A DNA stretch of 5,435 bases from Planctomycetaceae bacterium. Lineage in GTDB: Bacteria; Planctomycetota; Planctomycetia; Planctomycetales; Planctomycetaceae. The stretch spans positions 15,966 to 21,400 of the forward strand of contig DLVV01000080.1 of NCBI GenBank assembly GCA_003445035.1. The letters are read 5' to 3'. A program made the translations under genes and the position numbers. The notes under the pieces are model-generated. The model saw only the letters and a program-made list of their open reading frames with translations. It searched no databases and was not told where the DNA came from. Each line of letters starts with the position of its first letter. Position 1 is the first letter of the stretch. Positions 5,366 to 5,435 of the stretch are shown in pieces.

Positions 5366-5435
5366 TCACTCGTCTTCATCAGACTCGCCGTCTGCTTCGG
5401 CTTCCTTGACCGTCTCGTCACCTGTCTCGTCACCT
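5366..5435 (-). CDS. tig: C-terminal acidic tail of a truncated gene, probably trigger factor
   Basis: Only the last 22 complete codons and a TGA stop (5368-5366) are in the window, reading GDETGDETVKEAEADGESDEDE. The piece is too short to identify by itself. The call rests on context and style. tig directly precedes clpP in very many bacteria, including planctomycetes with tandem clpP genes, and planctomycete trigger factors as I recall them often end in a disordered Asp/Glu-rich tail. Trigger factor is the ribosome-bound peptidyl-prolyl isomerase and chaperone that meets nascent chains at the exit tunnel. The tail contains a 12-bp tandem duplication that encodes GDET twice. The gene ends 138 bp before clpP1 in the same direction. 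The coding frame is certain to be open to the edge; the name is an inference. Confidence 0.55.
   Translation of the reverse strand, partial: GDETGDETVKEAEADGESDEDE
5411..5434 (-). repeat. 12-bp tandem duplication in the acidic tail
   Basis: Two adjacent 12-base units (5434-5423 and 5422-5411), identical at 11 of 12 positions, encode GDET twice. It looks like a slippage or duplication event in a disordered, acidic C-terminal tail, where length changes are tolerated. More copies may continue outside the window. Confidence 0.6.

Overview
The window looks like chromosomal DNA from a GC-rich member of the Planctomycetota. This is inferred from gene content and protein style, not from any search. 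The pointers are tandem, divergent clpP paralogs after a probable trigger factor gene, a coiled-coil lipoprotein with a 'PRDADxEPVKLPG' core, a short conserved-type TPR protein, and a membrane glycosyltransferase with an 'FDEGVYSSN' loop. No mobile elements, tRNA or rRNA genes or CRISPR arrays were seen, and coding density is high.

Left part (1-2726): the window opens inside parB (+ strand). Its reading frame runs open to the left edge, so the true start lies outside. Three near-consensus parS centromere sites follow over about 1.8 kb. The first lies directly after the parB stop codon. The second is inside the next gene. The third overlaps that gene's predicted GTG start codon. The host of the last two is a convergently oriented PMT/ArnT-like membrane glycosyltransferase gene on the minus strand. 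parB plus a parS cluster indicates the chromosome-partitioning centromere and, by analogy with other bacteria, probably the origin-proximal region.

Middle (2727-3190): a short divergent intergenic region holds the third parS and leads into a small TPR protein gene (+). The 3' end of this gene overlaps by 37 bp the 3' end of the gene cluster coming from the right.

Right part (3154-5435): a minus-strand cluster, read right to left. It contains the acidic C-terminal tail of a protein that is probably trigger factor (tig), then clpP1, clpP2 and a coiled-coil lipoprotein gene. Both ClpPs keep the Ser-His-Asp triad, so the cell probably has two active ClpP subunit types made from one locus. The order tig-clpP is widely conserved and joins nascent-chain folding with proteolysis. 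No Clp ATPase gene is within view. The start of clpP1 is best placed at a GTG with a strong Shine-Dalgarno sequence, while clpP2 has a run of nine C where one would be expected.
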